From positions 1-49,220 of the forward strand of contig JBBJJH010000027.1 in NCBI GenBank assembly GCA_037623315.1: a DNA stretch of 49,220 nt. Reading direction: 5' to 3'. This document shows positions 18,018 to 28,324 of this stretch, one piece after another. A model generated the notes under the pieces. That model was not told the DNA's origin and did no database searches. It saw only the letters and a program-made list of their open reading frames with translations. The DNA comes from Halanaerobiaceae bacterium ANBcell28 (GTDB lineage Bacteria; Bacillota; Halanaerobiia; Halanaerobiales; DTU029). A program made the translations under genes and the position numbers. Numbering within the stretch: the first letter of the stretch is position 1; each line of letters opens with the position of its first letter.

Positions 18018-19517
18018 ATGCGACATTCATTATTTGAAGAAGAATATCTTGATTTTTTATCTAAATTATATTCAGGCTCCCCAAAACTTATATTAAAAGA
18101 TGTTCATGGTTTTTTGGGTAAATATTTTCCTCTTATAGTATCTGGTTTGTTTTTATGTAAGGATATGAATACAGAGCTAACTATAAGGCCTAAATTAGAT
18201 AAAGATATAAGATTAGATAATACTATTAGTGAAAAAGTAAAAAATATGATAAAAAAAGATAATTATCCCATAATTAAGTCATTGAAAGATTTTTCATTTT
18301 CAAAAGAAATGGAAGATCAATATACTAATGACATAGATGAATTGATGATTTTACCATTACAGGATGGTAAGGAATTTTTGGGATTTTTATTTTTTTATTT
18401 GAGTAAAGAAGTTTCTATTACTACAAAAACTAAAAAAATGTTGTCCTTTATAAGTATATATATATCTTTATTGTTTAAAAATAAATATTATTATGAGAAC
18501 ATGGAGCAACGTTTAGCAGAGTTGTTGACATTACAAAATGTAGGTGATTTTGTTAACTCTACATTAGATTTTGAAAAGTTACTAGATATTTCTTTGGACG
18601 CAATTGTAGGATTAATCGGTCTTAGAACTTGTTCGATTACAGTTTTTACAGATAAATTATTCAATGACATATATGCTCGTAGTCAAAAATCGCTTGTTAA
18701 TACAGTTGATTCTAGTAAGGAAGTTGAAATAGATTTATCAAGAGGACTTTATGCTGATTTATCTCAAAAAAGAAAGCCAGTATCAGGAATTCTTAAGGTA
18801 AGTAAAGATATTCTTGACCTAATTTTATTTGATAGTATTAGTGAAGGGGATCAAGTTCAATATATTATTATTCCAATAACCAGGGGAGATGAGTTATTTG
18901 GCTCAATAAATATATTTGATTCTACTTTAGTCCATGTTAACAATATCGATAGTCACTTTTTAGAGTCCTTTGCAAATCAATTTAGTATTGCTTTACAAAA
19001 TGCAAATCTTTATCGTAAACAATCTGAAATGGCAAATAAAGATGGATTAACAAACTTATATAATCATGCATATTTTCAAAGTGTATTAGATAAATTAATA
19101 GAGAAGAAAGATATGCTTCCACTATCTTTAGTCTTTATGGATATTGATGATTTTAAACAAGTTAATGACCAATATGGTCATTTAATCGGGGATAAAGTTT
19201 TGAAAGAATTATCTGCAATATTATTGAAACATAGTAGGGATGGGGATTTAGTTGCCAGATATGGTGGTGAAGAGTTTGCTGTAATTTTACCTGGAACTAA
19301 AGCTAGTGAAGCAATAGAATTTGCGGAAAGATTAAGAGAAATTATTGCTAATAATTTGGTTTTATTAGACGATAATGATGCCTTTAAGGTAACTGTTAGT
19401 ATAGGAGTAAGTGAATATCAAGATGATTGGTCAAAAGAAGATTTTGTTGATACAGTTGACCGTTTATTATATCAAGCAAAGAACAATGGAAAAAACAGGG
19501 TAGAGTTTGATTTATAG
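18018..19517 (+). CDS. GAF-GGDEF diguanylate cyclase
   Basis: The 499-residue soluble protein probably makes cyclic di-GMP. Two GAF-like sensory regions (about 20-160 and 170-330) precede a GGDEF domain that starts at DGLTNLYNHAYF (342-353). The active-site motif GGEEF at 416-420 is intact, and the inhibitory I-site RDGD lies five residues before it, which predicts product feedback. There is no membrane segment. ATG 18018 follows TGGAGGA; an in-frame ATG at 17982 lacks a ribosome binding site. It follows rnpB and is not obviously in an operon. The ligand of the GAF domains is unknown. Confidence 0.92.
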   Translation: MRHSLFEEEYLDFLSKLYSGSPKLILKDVHGFLGKYFPLIVSGLFLCKDMNTELTIRPKLDKDIRLDNTISEKVKNMIKKDNYPIIKSLKDFSFSKEMEDQYTNDIDELMILPLQDGKEFLGFLFFYLSKEVSITTKTKKMLSFISIYISLLFKNKYYYENMEQRLAELLTLQNVGDFVNSTLDFEKLLDISLDAIVGLIGLRTCSITVFTDKLFNDIYARSQKSLVNTVDSSKEVEIDLSRGLYADLSQKRKPVSGILKVSKDILDLILFDSISEGDQVQYIIIPITRGDELFGSINIFDSTLVHVNNIDSHFLESFANQFSIALQNANLYRKQSEMANKDGLTNLYNHAYFQSVLDKLIEKKDMLPLSLVFMDIDDFKQVNDQYGHLIGDKVLKELSAILLKHSRDGDLVARYGGEEFAVILPGTKASEAIEFAERLREIIANNLVLLDDNDAFKVTVSIGVSEYQDDWSKEDFVDTVDRLLYQAKNNGKNRVEFDL

Positions 19518-19531
19518 TTTTTTTACAAAAT

Positions 19532-19559
19532 TTGAATTTTTTCTACTAAAAAATATTAT
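19532..19559 (+). promoter_or_regulatory. Possible promoter for the small gene pair
   Basis: TTGAAT (19532-19537), a 16-base spacer and TATTAT (19554-19559) stand before the gene at 19592. The region is AT-rich and an overlapping TATAAT at 19557 is an alternative -10. Confidence 0.4.
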
Positions 19560-19591
19560 AATATAAATAACAACAAAAAAGAGGTGTGAAT

Positions 19592-19840
19592 ATGAAAAAA
19601 GCTAATGTACTAGATGCTATTGAACGATTGAAATCGACGCTTGAGAAGGTTGAAGGCTTTGATGTAAGTGATATAGACCTTAGTGATAGAGTTTTGGACA
19701 ATAGAATTATTACACTTGAAGGGTATATGCGTTTTCTAGAAAACGAAGGAATACCAAAGTTAGAAAAAATTTATGATAAATTATTGAATGAGAATAATGA
19801 AAAGGTAGGTGTCTATAATGACGGATCAGATTTATTATAA
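19592..19840 (+). CDS. Small protein of unknown function (82 aa)
   Basis: I do not recognise this gene. It codes an acidic, mainly helical 82-residue protein without cysteine, signal peptide or membrane segment. The pattern suggests two or three amphipathic helices with a short DVSDIDLSD linker. GAGGTG lies 7 bases before ATG 19592; the in-frame GTG at 19586 overlaps it. Its last 23 bases overlap the next small gene, so the two are likely translated together. A promoter-like site upstream and a terminator after the second gene make a separate two-gene unit. Confidence 0.65.
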   Translation: MKKANVLDAIERLKSTLEKVEGFDVSDIDLSDRVLDNRIITLEGYMRFLENEGIPKLEKIYDKLLNENNEKVGVYNDGSDLL

Positions 19841-20030
19841 AGTTCAATATCCACTTAAAAAATCTATTAATATGTTAAAAGCAATTGACACTAATGATCC
19901 TTTTGTTGGAAATAATGATGAGGGATATAAAGAAGAGGGTTTAGAGGTAATTAAAGAATTTTTAGATACGTGGGAAGAAGAAAAAGAAAACTTAGTAGGC
20001 GTTATTTCTAGATTAAGGAAAATTCAATGA
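19818..20030 (+). CDS. Small protein of unknown function (70 aa)
   Basis: I do not recognise this gene. It codes a 70-residue charged protein with an amphipathic C-terminal helix (EGLEVIKEFLDTWEEEKE) and no membrane or metal motif. ATG 19818 follows AAGGTAGGTG and lies inside the end of the preceding gene; in-frame GTG 19809 is a poorer start. A toxin-antitoxin pair was considered because of the size and overlap, but neither protein shows a known toxin motif or a DNA-binding fold. An intrinsic terminator follows at 20058. Confidence 0.62.
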   Translation: MTDQIYYKVQYPLKKSINMLKAIDTNDPFVGNNDEGYKEEGLEVIKEFLDTWEEEKENLVGVISRLRKIQ

Positions 20031-20057
20031 TATAGCCTAATAGGAAATTAAACTAGA

Positions 20058-20107
20058 TGTCAAGGGAACAATAGTTTTTTACTGCTTCCTTGGCATTTTG
20101 TTTTTTA
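20058..20107 (+). terminator. Intrinsic terminator after the small gene pair
   Basis: TGTCAAGGGA (20058-20067) pairs with TTCCTTGGCA (20086-20095) with wobble pairs, followed by TTTTGTTTTTT. It separates the small genes from yebC. Confidence 0.75.
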
Positions 20108-20178
20108 AATAAGTATTATTGTAACTGGTTTTTCTTTCATAATTTAAATAAAAAAATCACAACTAAGTGAACGTTTTA

Positions 20179-20207
20179 TTGAATTATAAAGAGAACTATG
20201 TTAAAAT
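20179..20207 (+). promoter_or_regulatory. Probable promoter for yebC
   Basis: TTGAAT (20179-20184), 17 bases, TAAAAT (20202-20207) lies 35 bases before the yebC start, downstream of a terminator. Confidence 0.5.
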
Positions 20208-20242
20208 AAAAAACGAATTAAAAAGATAAGGGAGGGATGCTG

Positions 20243-21004
20243 ATGGCTGGTCATTCAAAGTGGGCTAATATAAAACATAAAAAATCAAAGGAAGATGCTA
20301 AAAGAGGGAAGTTATTTTCCAAATTAAGCAAGATGATTTCTGTCGCTGCTCGAGAGGGTGGTGGAGACCCTGATATGAATGCAGAATTACGCTTGGCAAT
20401 TCAAAAAGCAAAAGATAATAACATGCCAAATGATAATATTGACAGAGCTGTAAAACGAGGCACTGGTGATCTTGAGGGTGTGACATATGAAAAGTTTGTA
20501 TATGAAGGTTACGGGCCAGGTGGTGTAGCACTATATCTTGATTTGATGAGTGATAATCGCAATAGAACTGCTGCAGAGATTAGACATTTACTATCAAAAC
20601 ATGGAGGTAATTTAGGGGAATCTGGTTGTGTTGCCTGGATGTTTAATCGAAAAGGACAAATTGTTGTTGATATGGATGAACTTGATTATGATGAAGATGA
20701 GTTAATGATGATTGCTTTAGAAGCTGGAGCAGAAGATGTTCTTGTTGAAGAAAACGTACTAAATATATATACTGAACCATCTGTATTTGAAGAAGTAAGG
20801 AAATCATTAGAAAGTGATGATATTAAAGTGCTTTCTTCAGATGTAGCAATGATTCCTGATAATACTATTGAGCTTGATAAAAATACTGCTAAAAAAACAA
20901 TAAAGTTAATGGATGTCTTAGAGGATCATGATGATGTTCAAGAAGTTTACGCTAATTTTGATATACCAAGTAATATAATGGATGAAATCAGTAAAGAAGA
21001 ATAA
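20243..21004 (+). CDS. yebC: YebC/PmpR-family protein
   Basis: The 253-residue product begins [14 protein letters not shown] and contains the family hallmarks [19 protein letters not shown] and [14 protein letters not shown]. YebC-type proteins were annotated as transcription regulators; recent work links members to easing ribosome stalling at proline-rich stretches. ATG 20243 is chosen because the in-frame ATG 20237 lies directly on GGGAGG. In many Bacillota yebC lies just before ruvC, as here with one gene between. A short stem-loop terminator follows the stop. Confidence 0.96.
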   Translation: MAGHSKWANIKHKKSKEDAKRGKLFSKLSKMISVAAREGGGDPDMNAELRLAIQKAKDNNMPNDNIDRAVKRGTGDLEGVTYEKFVYEGYGPGGVALYLDLMSDNRNRTAAEIRHLLSKHGGNLGESGCVAWMFNRKGQIVVDMDELDYDEDELMMIALEAGAEDVLVEENVLNIYTEPSVFEEVRKSLESDDIKVLSSDVAMIPDNTIELDKNTAKKTIKLMDVLEDHDDVQEVYANFDIPSNIMDEISKEE

Positions 21005-21010
21005 GTTTTA

Positions 21011-21035
21011 GACACTGATTTTTTCAGTGTCTTTT
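21011..21035 (+). terminator. Intrinsic terminator after yebC
   Basis: GACACTGA (21011-21018) and TCAGTGTC (21024-21031) form an 8-bp stem followed by TTTTG. The T tract is short, so some read-through to the BofC-like gene is possible. Confidence 0.7.
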
Positions 21036-21093
21036 GTATATTTTTCTGGATTTAGGTAATAATAAAGAAAAAATATGCAGGAGATGACTTGTT

Positions 21094-21768
21094 ATGCCTA
21101 AATTTCGGAGGAAATTACTTTTGACGTTTGTCTTATTAATTGCAATATTTATATTATGGAGCGATAGAAACACTAATTTAAATAGTGATACACCATACTT
21201 AGATAGTTTGATTTCTATTCAGGGTTCTCCTTTGCCTGAAAATATTATAGATTCATTAAATAAGATAAAGAATAATGCAGTATCTTTAAGAAGAGATAAG
21301 AATGAGAGAAGCTTTGTTATTTTTAATTCTCTTGCTTTATCGCAAAAAGATAAGATTCTACAATCTACACCTTTAATTATTCAGGTGTTTTATGAGAAAA
21401 GTAACATATTGATTCAAGAGATAGTTGCCATGCCAGAGGAGTTTATTGATTTAAACTTAGATGAGTTTCTTCTACTTCTTGAAAATTGGCAATTAAAGGA
21501 GTATAGTAGTGGAAGAATGATGATTTTATATAAGTCTGTGAATGAATTTGCTCCTAATAAAGAAAAGAAAATGTACCTAGGCATTAAAGACTCTAAGATT
21601 GCTATTTTTAATGGTAATGGTAATCATCTAAAGAAAATTACTGATATAAATGTTGAAAACCTGCCTGAAGAAGAGATAGAAAGTTTAAGAAAAGGTATAT
21701 ATGTTAATACTCAGGAAGAGTTATTATCAATACTTGATGGCTTAATTAGCAGCATAAACATGGATTAA
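21094..21768 (+). CDS. BofC-like membrane-anchored protein
   Basis: The 224-residue protein has an N-terminal signal anchor (about 7-22). Its C-terminal half resembles the BofC C-terminal domain: MYLGIKDSKIAIFNG, then LPEEEIESLRKGIYVNTQEELLSILD. BofC of Bacillus is a forespore protein that restrains SpoIVB protease in the sigma-K checkpoint. Similar genes lie before ruvC in several clostridial genomes. The similarity is to pattern only, so BofC function is inference. ATG 21094 follows CAGGAGATGA. Confidence 0.65.
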   Translation: MPKFRRKLLLTFVLLIAIFILWSDRNTNLNSDTPYLDSLISIQGSPLPENIIDSLNKIKNNAVSLRRDKNERSFVIFNSLALSQKDKILQSTPLIIQVFYEKSNILIQEIVAMPEEFIDLNLDEFLLLLENWQLKEYSSGRMMILYKSVNEFAPNKEKKMYLGIKDSKIAIFNGNGNHLKKITDINVENLPEEEIESLRKGIYVNTQEELLSILDGLISSINMD

Positions 21769-21824
21769 GATATCATGATTCTTTTTTTACTGGAATACTT
21801 ATATAAGTGTTATGAGGTGGTTTT

Positions 21825-22325
21825 TTGTTAATTTTAGGGATAGATCCTGGTCTAGCTATAGTTGGTTATTCATTAGTTGAAAAAAAAGGTAATAAATTTA
21901 AAGTTTTAGATTATGGTGTTATTAGAACTTCAGCGGATAGTAATAATATAGATAGATTAGCTTCGATATATACTGATTTATTAGAAATAATTAAAAAATA
22001 TCAACCTGAGGAAATGGCGGTTGAAGAATTATATTTTAATAAAAATGTTAAAACTGCTATAAAAGTCGGACAAGCTAGAGGTGTTTTGCTTTTGGCTGGG
22101 GCACAATCAAATTTGAAAGTAGCAGAATATACTCCATTGCAAGTGAAACAAGCTGTAGTTGGCTATGGTAGAGCTGCGAAAAAGCAGGTACAAGAGATGG
22201 TTAAAGCTTTATTAAATCTAAAAGAGCTTCCTAGACCTGATGATGCTGCTGATGCTCTTGCTGTTGCTATTTGTCATGGTAATAGCCGTGCTTTAAATAG
22301 GAATTTAAAGAAATTGAGGGGGTAG
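21825..22325 (+). CDS. ruvC: Holliday junction resolvase RuvC
   Basis: RuvC (166 residues) cleaves Holliday junctions. The catalytic acidic residues are visible in GIDPGLA (D7), VEELYF (E67-E68 region) and [15 protein letters not shown] (last two aspartates). Start TTG 21825 follows GAGGTGG at 21814-21820. It leads a tight ruvC-ruvA-ruvB run (6- and 2-base gaps), the arrangement typical of Clostridia; Bacillus lacks ruvC. Confidence 0.97.
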   Translation: MLILGIDPGLAIVGYSLVEKKGNKFKVLDYGVIRTSADSNNIDRLASIYTDLLEIIKKYQPEEMAVEELYFNKNVKTAIKVGQARGVLLLAGAQSNLKVAEYTPLQVKQAVVGYGRAAKKQVQEMVKALLNLKELPRPDDAADALAVAICHGNSRALNRNLKKLRG

Positions 22326-22331
22326 TTTCTG

Positions 22332-22910
22332 TTGATTGCTTATTTAAAAGGTAAAGTTATATGGCAAGTTGAAGATAAAGTTATTATTGATGTAAACGAT
22401 GTTGGGTATCAAGTATACATGCCAAATACTAATCTTATAGAAAATATGTCAGCGGAATTATATATTTATACTTATGTGAAAGAAGACAAGTTGGATCTTT
22501 ATGGTTTTTCTACTATGGAAGAAAAAGAACTTTTTGAAATATTAATTTCTGTTTCGGGCATAGGCCCTAAGGCAGCTATGAATATTATCTCTACATTAGC
22601 ACTTGAGTCGTTCGTTAATGCTATTTTAACAGAGAATGTTTCAACTTTGAAGCAAATATCAGGTATTGGGCCTAAAACAGCTCAACGTTTAATATTAGAA
22701 TTAAAAAATAAAGTAGAGAATCTTGCTCTAGGCTTAGATAAAGAGATAAAAAAATTATCTAATGATCAAGAACTATATGATGCTTTACTCAGTTTGGGTT
22801 ATTCTGCTAGAGAAATAGAAAGTACTTTAAGAAAGGTAGAAATTACTGATAATATGAGTATAGAAAACAAGATCAAAGAGGTTCTTTCTTATATTGCTAA
22901 GGAGCGTTAA
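22332..22910 (+). CDS. ruvA: Holliday junction branch migration protein RuvA
   Basis: RuvA (192 residues) is the tetrameric junction-binding subunit. The N-terminal OB fold starts MIAYLKGKV. Two helix-hairpin-helix motifs are seen in [14 protein letters not shown] and [14 protein letters not shown], and the small C-terminal domain III that touches RuvB ends the protein. Start TTG 22332 follows GAGGGGGTAG at the end of ruvC. Confidence 0.97.
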   Translation: MIAYLKGKVIWQVEDKVIIDVNDVGYQVYMPNTNLIENMSAELYIYTYVKEDKLDLYGFSTMEEKELFEILISVSGIGPKAAMNIISTLALESFVNAILTENVSTLKQISGIGPKTAQRLILELKNKVENLALGLDKEIKKLSNDQELYDALLSLGYSAREIESTLRKVEITDNMSIENKIKEVLSYIAKER

Positions 22911-22912
22911 TA

Positions 22913-23932
22913 ATGGATGAAAAGAAAAGGATCATATCTGCGGTAAAAGGACAGGAAGATTTAAATCTTGATAAAACTTTACGACCGCAAAGTTTATCTT
23001 TTTATATTGGACAATCAAAAGTAAAAGAAAAGTTAAGTATATTTATTGAAGCTGCTAAAAAGCGAAAAGAAGCACTTGATCATGTTTTGCTTTATGGTCC
23101 TCCTGGTTTAGGGAAAACTACGTTAGCTAATATAATAGCAAATGAATTGAATGTAAATATACAAACTACATCTGGACCTGCAATAGAACGTCCTGGTGAT
23201 TTAGCTGCTATATTAACAAATTTACAAGAAAATGATGTTTTGTTTATTGATGAAATACATCGTTTAAATAAAGTAGTAGAAGAAGTTTTGTATCCTGCTA
23301 TGGAAGATTTTTCATTAGATATAATGATAGGAAAAGGTCCAAGTGCACGATCTGTTCGCCTTGATTTAGAGCCATTTACTTTAGTTGGTGCAACAACTAG
23401 GGCTGGTATGTTAAGTTCTCCTTTAAGGGATAGATTTGGAGTTATAAATAGATTGGAATTTTATAATACCAAAGAGTTATCAGAAATTATCATAAGATCT
23501 GCCCGTGTTCTTAAAATTAAGATTGCTGAAGAAGGAGCAATAGAAATTGCTAGAAGATCGAGGGGGACTCCAAGGATTAGCAATAGATTACTAAAAAGAG
23601 TACGAGATTACGCAGAAGTAAGGTCTGATGGGAATATTACAAAAAAAGTTGTAGATGATGCTTTGAACTTATTGGAAATTGATGGACTTGGACTTGATAA
23701 TATTGATCACAAATTGTTGAAAACAATTATCAATAAATTTGATGGAGGACCAGTTGGATTGAATACTCTGGCTGCTGCTATTAGTGAAGAGTGTGAGACT
23801 ATAGAAGATGTTTATGAACCTTATTTATTACAAATTGGTTTTATTGATAGGACTCCCAGAGGGCGAGTAGCAACTATTGCTGCATATCAACACCTTAAGA
23901 TTAAGAAAAACGACAAAGATGGTTTGTTTTGA
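22913..23932 (+). CDS. ruvB: Holliday junction helicase RuvB
   Basis: RuvB (339 residues) is the AAA+ motor for branch migration. It has [12 protein letters not shown], Walker [10 protein letters not shown] (about 62-70), Walker [10 protein letters not shown], the GATTRAGML sensor and a C-terminal winged helix with [10 protein letters not shown] and FIDRTPRGR. All ATPase motifs look intact. ATG 22913 comes 2 bases after the ruvA stop. Confidence 0.98.
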   Translation: MDEKKRIISAVKGQEDLNLDKTLRPQSLSFYIGQSKVKEKLSIFIEAAKKRKEALDHVLLYGPPGLGKTTLANIIANELNVNIQTTSGPAIERPGDLAAILTNLQENDVLFIDEIHRLNKVVEEVLYPAMEDFSLDIMIGKGPSARSVRLDLEPFTLVGATTRAGMLSSPLRDRFGVINRLEFYNTKELSEIIIRSARVLKIKIAEEGAIEIARRSRGTPRISNRLLKRVRDYAEVRSDGNITKKVVDDALNLLEIDGLGLDNIDHKLLKTIINKFDGGPVGLNTLAAAISEECETIEDVYEPYLLQIGFIDRTPRGRVATIAAYQHLKIKKNDKDGLF

Positions 23933-23989
23933 TATACTTTTTAAACTATTGGTAAATAATATAGATAAATTATTATTTGGAGGTGTTAC

Positions 23990-25012
23990 ATGAAAGTAGA
24001 TGAATTTGATTACTACTTACCAGAAGAATTAATTGCTCAAAAACCTATGGAAAAACGTGACCAGTCTCGTTTGATGGTTTTAAATAAAAATAATGGCTCT
24101 ATTGAACAGGGAGTTTTTGCTAATATAGTTGATTATTTGGATGAAGGAGATTTATTAATTCTGAATAATAGTAAGGTTATTCCAGCTAGATTGTTTGGTA
24201 AAAAGTTGCCAACAGGAACAGATATTGAGGTTTTACTGCTAAACGAAGTAGAAGATGATATTTGGGAAGTACTGGTAAAGCCAGGGAGAAGAGTTAAAAA
24301 AGGTGTTAAGATTTCTTTTGGAGAAAAAATGTCTGCTGAAACTTTAGATTATACTGATTTTGGTGGTCGTTTAATGCGCTTTGAATATGATGGCAAATTT
24401 GATAATATAATTGATGATTTAGGAAAATTACCTTTGCCACCTTATATTCATGAGGATTTGGAAAAACCAGATCGCTATCAAACTGTTTATGCAAAAAATA
24501 GAGGCTCAGTAGCTGCACCTACTGCTGGTTTACATTTTACAACTGAATTATTTGATAAGCTATCAAATAAAGGAATTGATATTGCTTACTTAACTTTACA
24601 TGTTGGTCTAGGAACATTTAGGCCCGTTAAGGTTGATGATATTAAAGAACATAAAATGCATGCAGAATATTATCAATTAGAAGAATCTACTGCAGATTTG
24701 ATTAATGAAAAAAAAGAAATGAATAAGAGGATAGTTGCAGTAGGAACTACTAGTACTCGTACTTTAGAAGCAATAGCTAGTGAAAAAGGAAAAATAGAGC
24801 CTGCAAAAGGTTGGACAGATATATTTATATATCCAGGATTTGAATTTAAAGTTGTTGATGCTTTAATTACTAATTTTCACCTACCGAAATCTACATTGAT
24901 GATGCTAATAAGTGCCTTTGCAGGAAAAGAAAAAGTCATGAGTGCATATGAAAAAGCAGTTGAAGAAAGATATCGATTTTTTAGTTTCGGGGATGCAATG
25001 TTAATTAGATAA
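23990..25012 (+). CDS. queA: tRNA preQ1(34) S-adenosylmethionine ribosyltransferase-isomerase
   Basis: QueA (340 residues) adds the epoxycyclopentane precursor of queuosine to preQ1-modified tRNA. It begins with [14 protein letters not shown] and contains [34 protein letters not shown] and [13 protein letters not shown] 23990 follows TGGAGGTG. The 57-base gap from ruvB has no clear terminator. It is paired with tgt downstream, the enzyme of the preceding step. No preQ1 riboswitch is visible upstream. Confidence 0.97.
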   Translation: MKVDEFDYYLPEELIAQKPMEKRDQSRLMVLNKNNGSIEQGVFANIVDYLDEGDLLILNNSKVIPARLFGKKLPTGTDIEVLLLNEVEDDIWEVLVKPGRRVKKGVKISFGEKMSAETLDYTDFGGRLMRFEYDGKFDNIIDDLGKLPLPPYIHEDLEKPDRYQTVYAKNRGSVAAPTAGLHFTTELFDKLSNKGIDIAYLTLHVGLGTFRPVKVDDIKEHKMHAEYYQLEESTADLINEKKEMNKRIVAVGTTSTRTLEAIASEKGKIEPAKGWTDIFIYPGFEFKVVDALITNFHLPKSTLMMLISAFAGKEKVMSAYEKAVEERYRFFSFGDAMLIR

Positions 25013-25035
25013 AAAATAATGAAAGGTTGTTATAG

Positions 25036-26145
<1,110 letters not shown>

Positions 26146-26235
26146 TAAAAAATTAGCAGGAATTTTGAAATAATTGTTGAATATTTAAATGAGAAAGAGT
26201 ATAAAAAAAGAAATGATAAAATAGGAGGATGTTTT

Positions 26236-26523
26236 ATGGAATTAATAGTTGGTGTTTTACCGTTTATAGTAGTACTTGGAGTATTTTGGCTTTTTTTAAT
26301 TCGTCCACAACAAAAACAACAAAAAGCACATAGGGAAATGCTAGATGCTTTGCAGTCTGGAGACGACATAATTACTATCGGTGGTATTAAAGGGAAAATT
26401 ATCAAAATTAAAGATAATAATGTTAAATTGCGAATAGCTCCCAATGTTGATATTAATGTTGTTAAAAATAGTATTGGCAATGTAGAAGAGGCCAATAAAT
26501 CAGAAGATAATGAGAAAAGTTAA
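26236..26523 (+). CDS. yajC: Preprotein translocase subunit YajC
   Basis: YajC (95 residues) is a single-span membrane protein associated with SecDF. The hydrophobic helix is at about 4-23, followed by the conserved IRPQQKQQKAHREML and the small domain with GDDIITIGGIKGKI. AGGAGG lies before ATG 26236. The tgt-yajC-secD-secF order is widespread; here lepB is inserted before secD. Confidence 0.95.
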   Translation: MELIVGVLPFIVVLGVFWLFLIRPQQKQQKAHREMLDALQSGDDIITIGGIKGKIIKIKDNNVKLRIAPNVDINVVKNSIGNVEEANKSEDNEKS

Positions 26524-26550
26524 GAACATTATTTTTATTGGGGGTCTATA

Positions 26551-27096
26551 ATGATTGATAGTGGAGATATTAAGGAATTTATCCAGTCTTTGATTATAGC
26601 AGGAATATTGGCTTTTTTTATAATAACTTTTGTTGCGCAATCCTTTGTGGTTGATGGTCAATCTATGGCACCTTCTCTACATAATGGCGAAAGGCTCTTT
26701 GTGAATAAATTTATTTATAGGTTTCGCGAACCAGAACGATATGAAGTAATTGTTTTTACACCAGAAGGGGCGCCAAGAAATAGGTTTATTAAGAGAGTAA
26801 TTGCTTTACCAGGTGAAACTATATATATTCGAGATGGTGTGACATACATAGATGGAGAACCATTAAGAGAACCCTATTTAAAAGAAGAAATGCATGGGGA
26901 TTTTGGACCTTCTTTAGTGCCTGAAAAAAAGCTTTTTGTTATGGGTGATAATCGGAATCATAGTGCAGATAGCCGAATTCCTACATATGTTGGCTTTGTT
27001 GACTATAAATCTATTTCAGGAAAAGCTTTTTGGGTATATTGGCCACTAAGAGAGATGCGAGTTATAGATAATAAAATTTTATATGGAACAAGATAG
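26551..27096 (+). CDS. lepB: Signal peptidase I
   Basis: This 181-residue type I signal peptidase cleaves secretory signal peptides. One N-terminal membrane helix (about 10-32) precedes the catalytic serine S38 in VDGQSMAPSL. The general-base lysine K81 is in RFIKRVIALPGE. The final conserved box GDNRNHSADSR is near residue 131. ATG 26551 follows TTGGGGG. Placement between yajC and secD groups export functions. Confidence 0.96.
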   Translation: MIDSGDIKEFIQSLIIAGILAFFIITFVAQSFVVDGQSMAPSLHNGERLFVNKFIYRFREPERYEVIVFTPEGAPRNRFIKRVIALPGETIYIRDGVTYIDGEPLREPYLKEEMHGDFGPSLVPEKKLFVMGDNRNHSADSRIPTYVGFVDYKSISGKAFWVYWPLREMRVIDNKILYGTR

Positions 27097-27109
27097 GAGG
27101 ATGTTTATA

Positions 27110-28324
27110 ATGAGGTATAAACAAAAAAGAAAGCTGAAATTAGCATTTATATTAGCTATCGTAATTTCTTCTTACTTGCTATTTCACTTTTATGGTATTA
27201 ATTTAGGTTTAGATTTAGAAGGTGGCTCTCACATTGTTTTAGAGGCTCAAGAGACAGAAGAACGAGAAGTAACATCTGAGATGATGGAGGGTATTCGTCA
27301 GATAATTGAACGCCGTGTTAACTCTGTTGGACTAGCTGAAGCGGATGTTCGTTTGGAAGGTAGAAACAGGATTATTGTCGAATTGCCAGCAGTTGAAAAT
27401 CCATACGAAGCTATGGAAGTTATTGGTAGAACTGCGGTATTAACATTTAGGAATGAAGCTGGAGAAACTTTAATGACTGGAGATGCTGTTAGTGATGCCC
27501 GTGCTAGTTTTGATCAGTATGGTCGTCCAGTTGTTCAGTTTGACCTTACAAGAGAAGGTTCAAGGCAGTTTGAAGCTATTACTAGTCAATATATTGGACA
27601 AAGGATAGGAATATATCTTGATGAAGAACAATTGACTAATCCAGTAGTACAGACTGTTATTAGAGGTGGTGGACATATAACTGGCTATGATTCAACTGAT
27701 GCAGCTAGTAATCATGCAATTTTAATTAGAGAAGGAGCTTTGCCAGTTCCAGTAGAAGCTATTCAAGCTAGTACAGTAGGTCCTACTTTAGGAAGAATTG
27801 CTGTACAAAGAAGTATTTTTGCTGGGCTAATTGCTTTATTACTTGTAGGTATTTATATTGTATTCTATTATCGTTTTCCAGGTGTTTTGGCAGCTCTTGT
27901 TCTAGCGATATATGGTTTGATTATATTGGGAGCCCTAGCAGGCTTACAGGCAGTGTTAACTCTTCCTGGTATTGCGGGTCTTATTCTTTCTATTGGTATG
28001 GCTGTAGATGCTAATATCATTATTTTTGAAAGGATAAAGGATGAACGTAAGAGTGGTAAAACATTACGAGCTGCTGTAGATTCTGGTTTTAAGAGAGCAT
28101 ATACAACTATTCTAGATGCAAATGTTACTACGATCATTACTGCTCTTATATTAGCATATTTTACTGGGGGAACTGTACGTGGTTTTGCTATAACACTAGG
28201 CTTAGGTGTAGTACTTAGTATGTTTACTGCATTTTTTGTGACCAAAAATATAGTAGATTTATTTACACATACTAAATTACTAAATAACCCACGTTCTTTT
28301 GGTGTGAAAAGGGGGCAGGAATAA
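27110..28324 (+). CDS. secD: Protein translocase subunit SecD
   Basis: SecD (404 residues from ATG 27110) helps proton-driven completion of secretion. It has an N-terminal helix, the LGLDLEGGSHIVLEA motif, an extracytoplasmic P1 domain and five C-terminal helices with GMAVDANIIIFERIKDE. ATG 27110 is spaced 9 bases from AGGAGG (27095-27100); ATG 27101 directly abuts it and ATG 27083 lies before it. Its stop overlaps the ATG of secF. Confidence 0.97.
   Translation: MRYKQKRKLKLAFILAIVISSYLLFHFYGINLGLDLEGGSHIVLEAQETEEREVTSEMMEGIRQIIERRVNSVGLAEADVRLEGRNRIIVELPAVENPYEAMEVIGRTAVLTFRNEAGETLMTGDAVSDARASFDQYGRPVVQFDLTREGSRQFEAITSQYIGQRIGIYLDEEQLTNPVVQTVIRGGGHITGYDSTDAASNHAILIREGALPVPVEAIQASTVGPTLGRIAVQRSIFAGLIALLLVGIYIVFYYRFPGVLAALVLAIYGLIILGALAGLQAVLTLPGIAGLILSIGMAVDANIIIFERIKDERKSGKTLRAAVDSGFKRAYTTILDANVTTIITALILAYFTGGTVRGFAITLGLGVVLSMFTAFFVTKNIVDLFTHTKLLNNPRSFGVKRGQE

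Noticed and set aside
19592-20030. Toxin-antitoxin pair
   Set aside because: Size and overlap fit, but no toxin active-site motif or DNA-binding fold is visible in either protein, so the label would be a guess.
27868-28245. Minus-strand reading frame inside secD
   Set aside because: It lies fully within the well-supported secD gene and has no start signal or family match.
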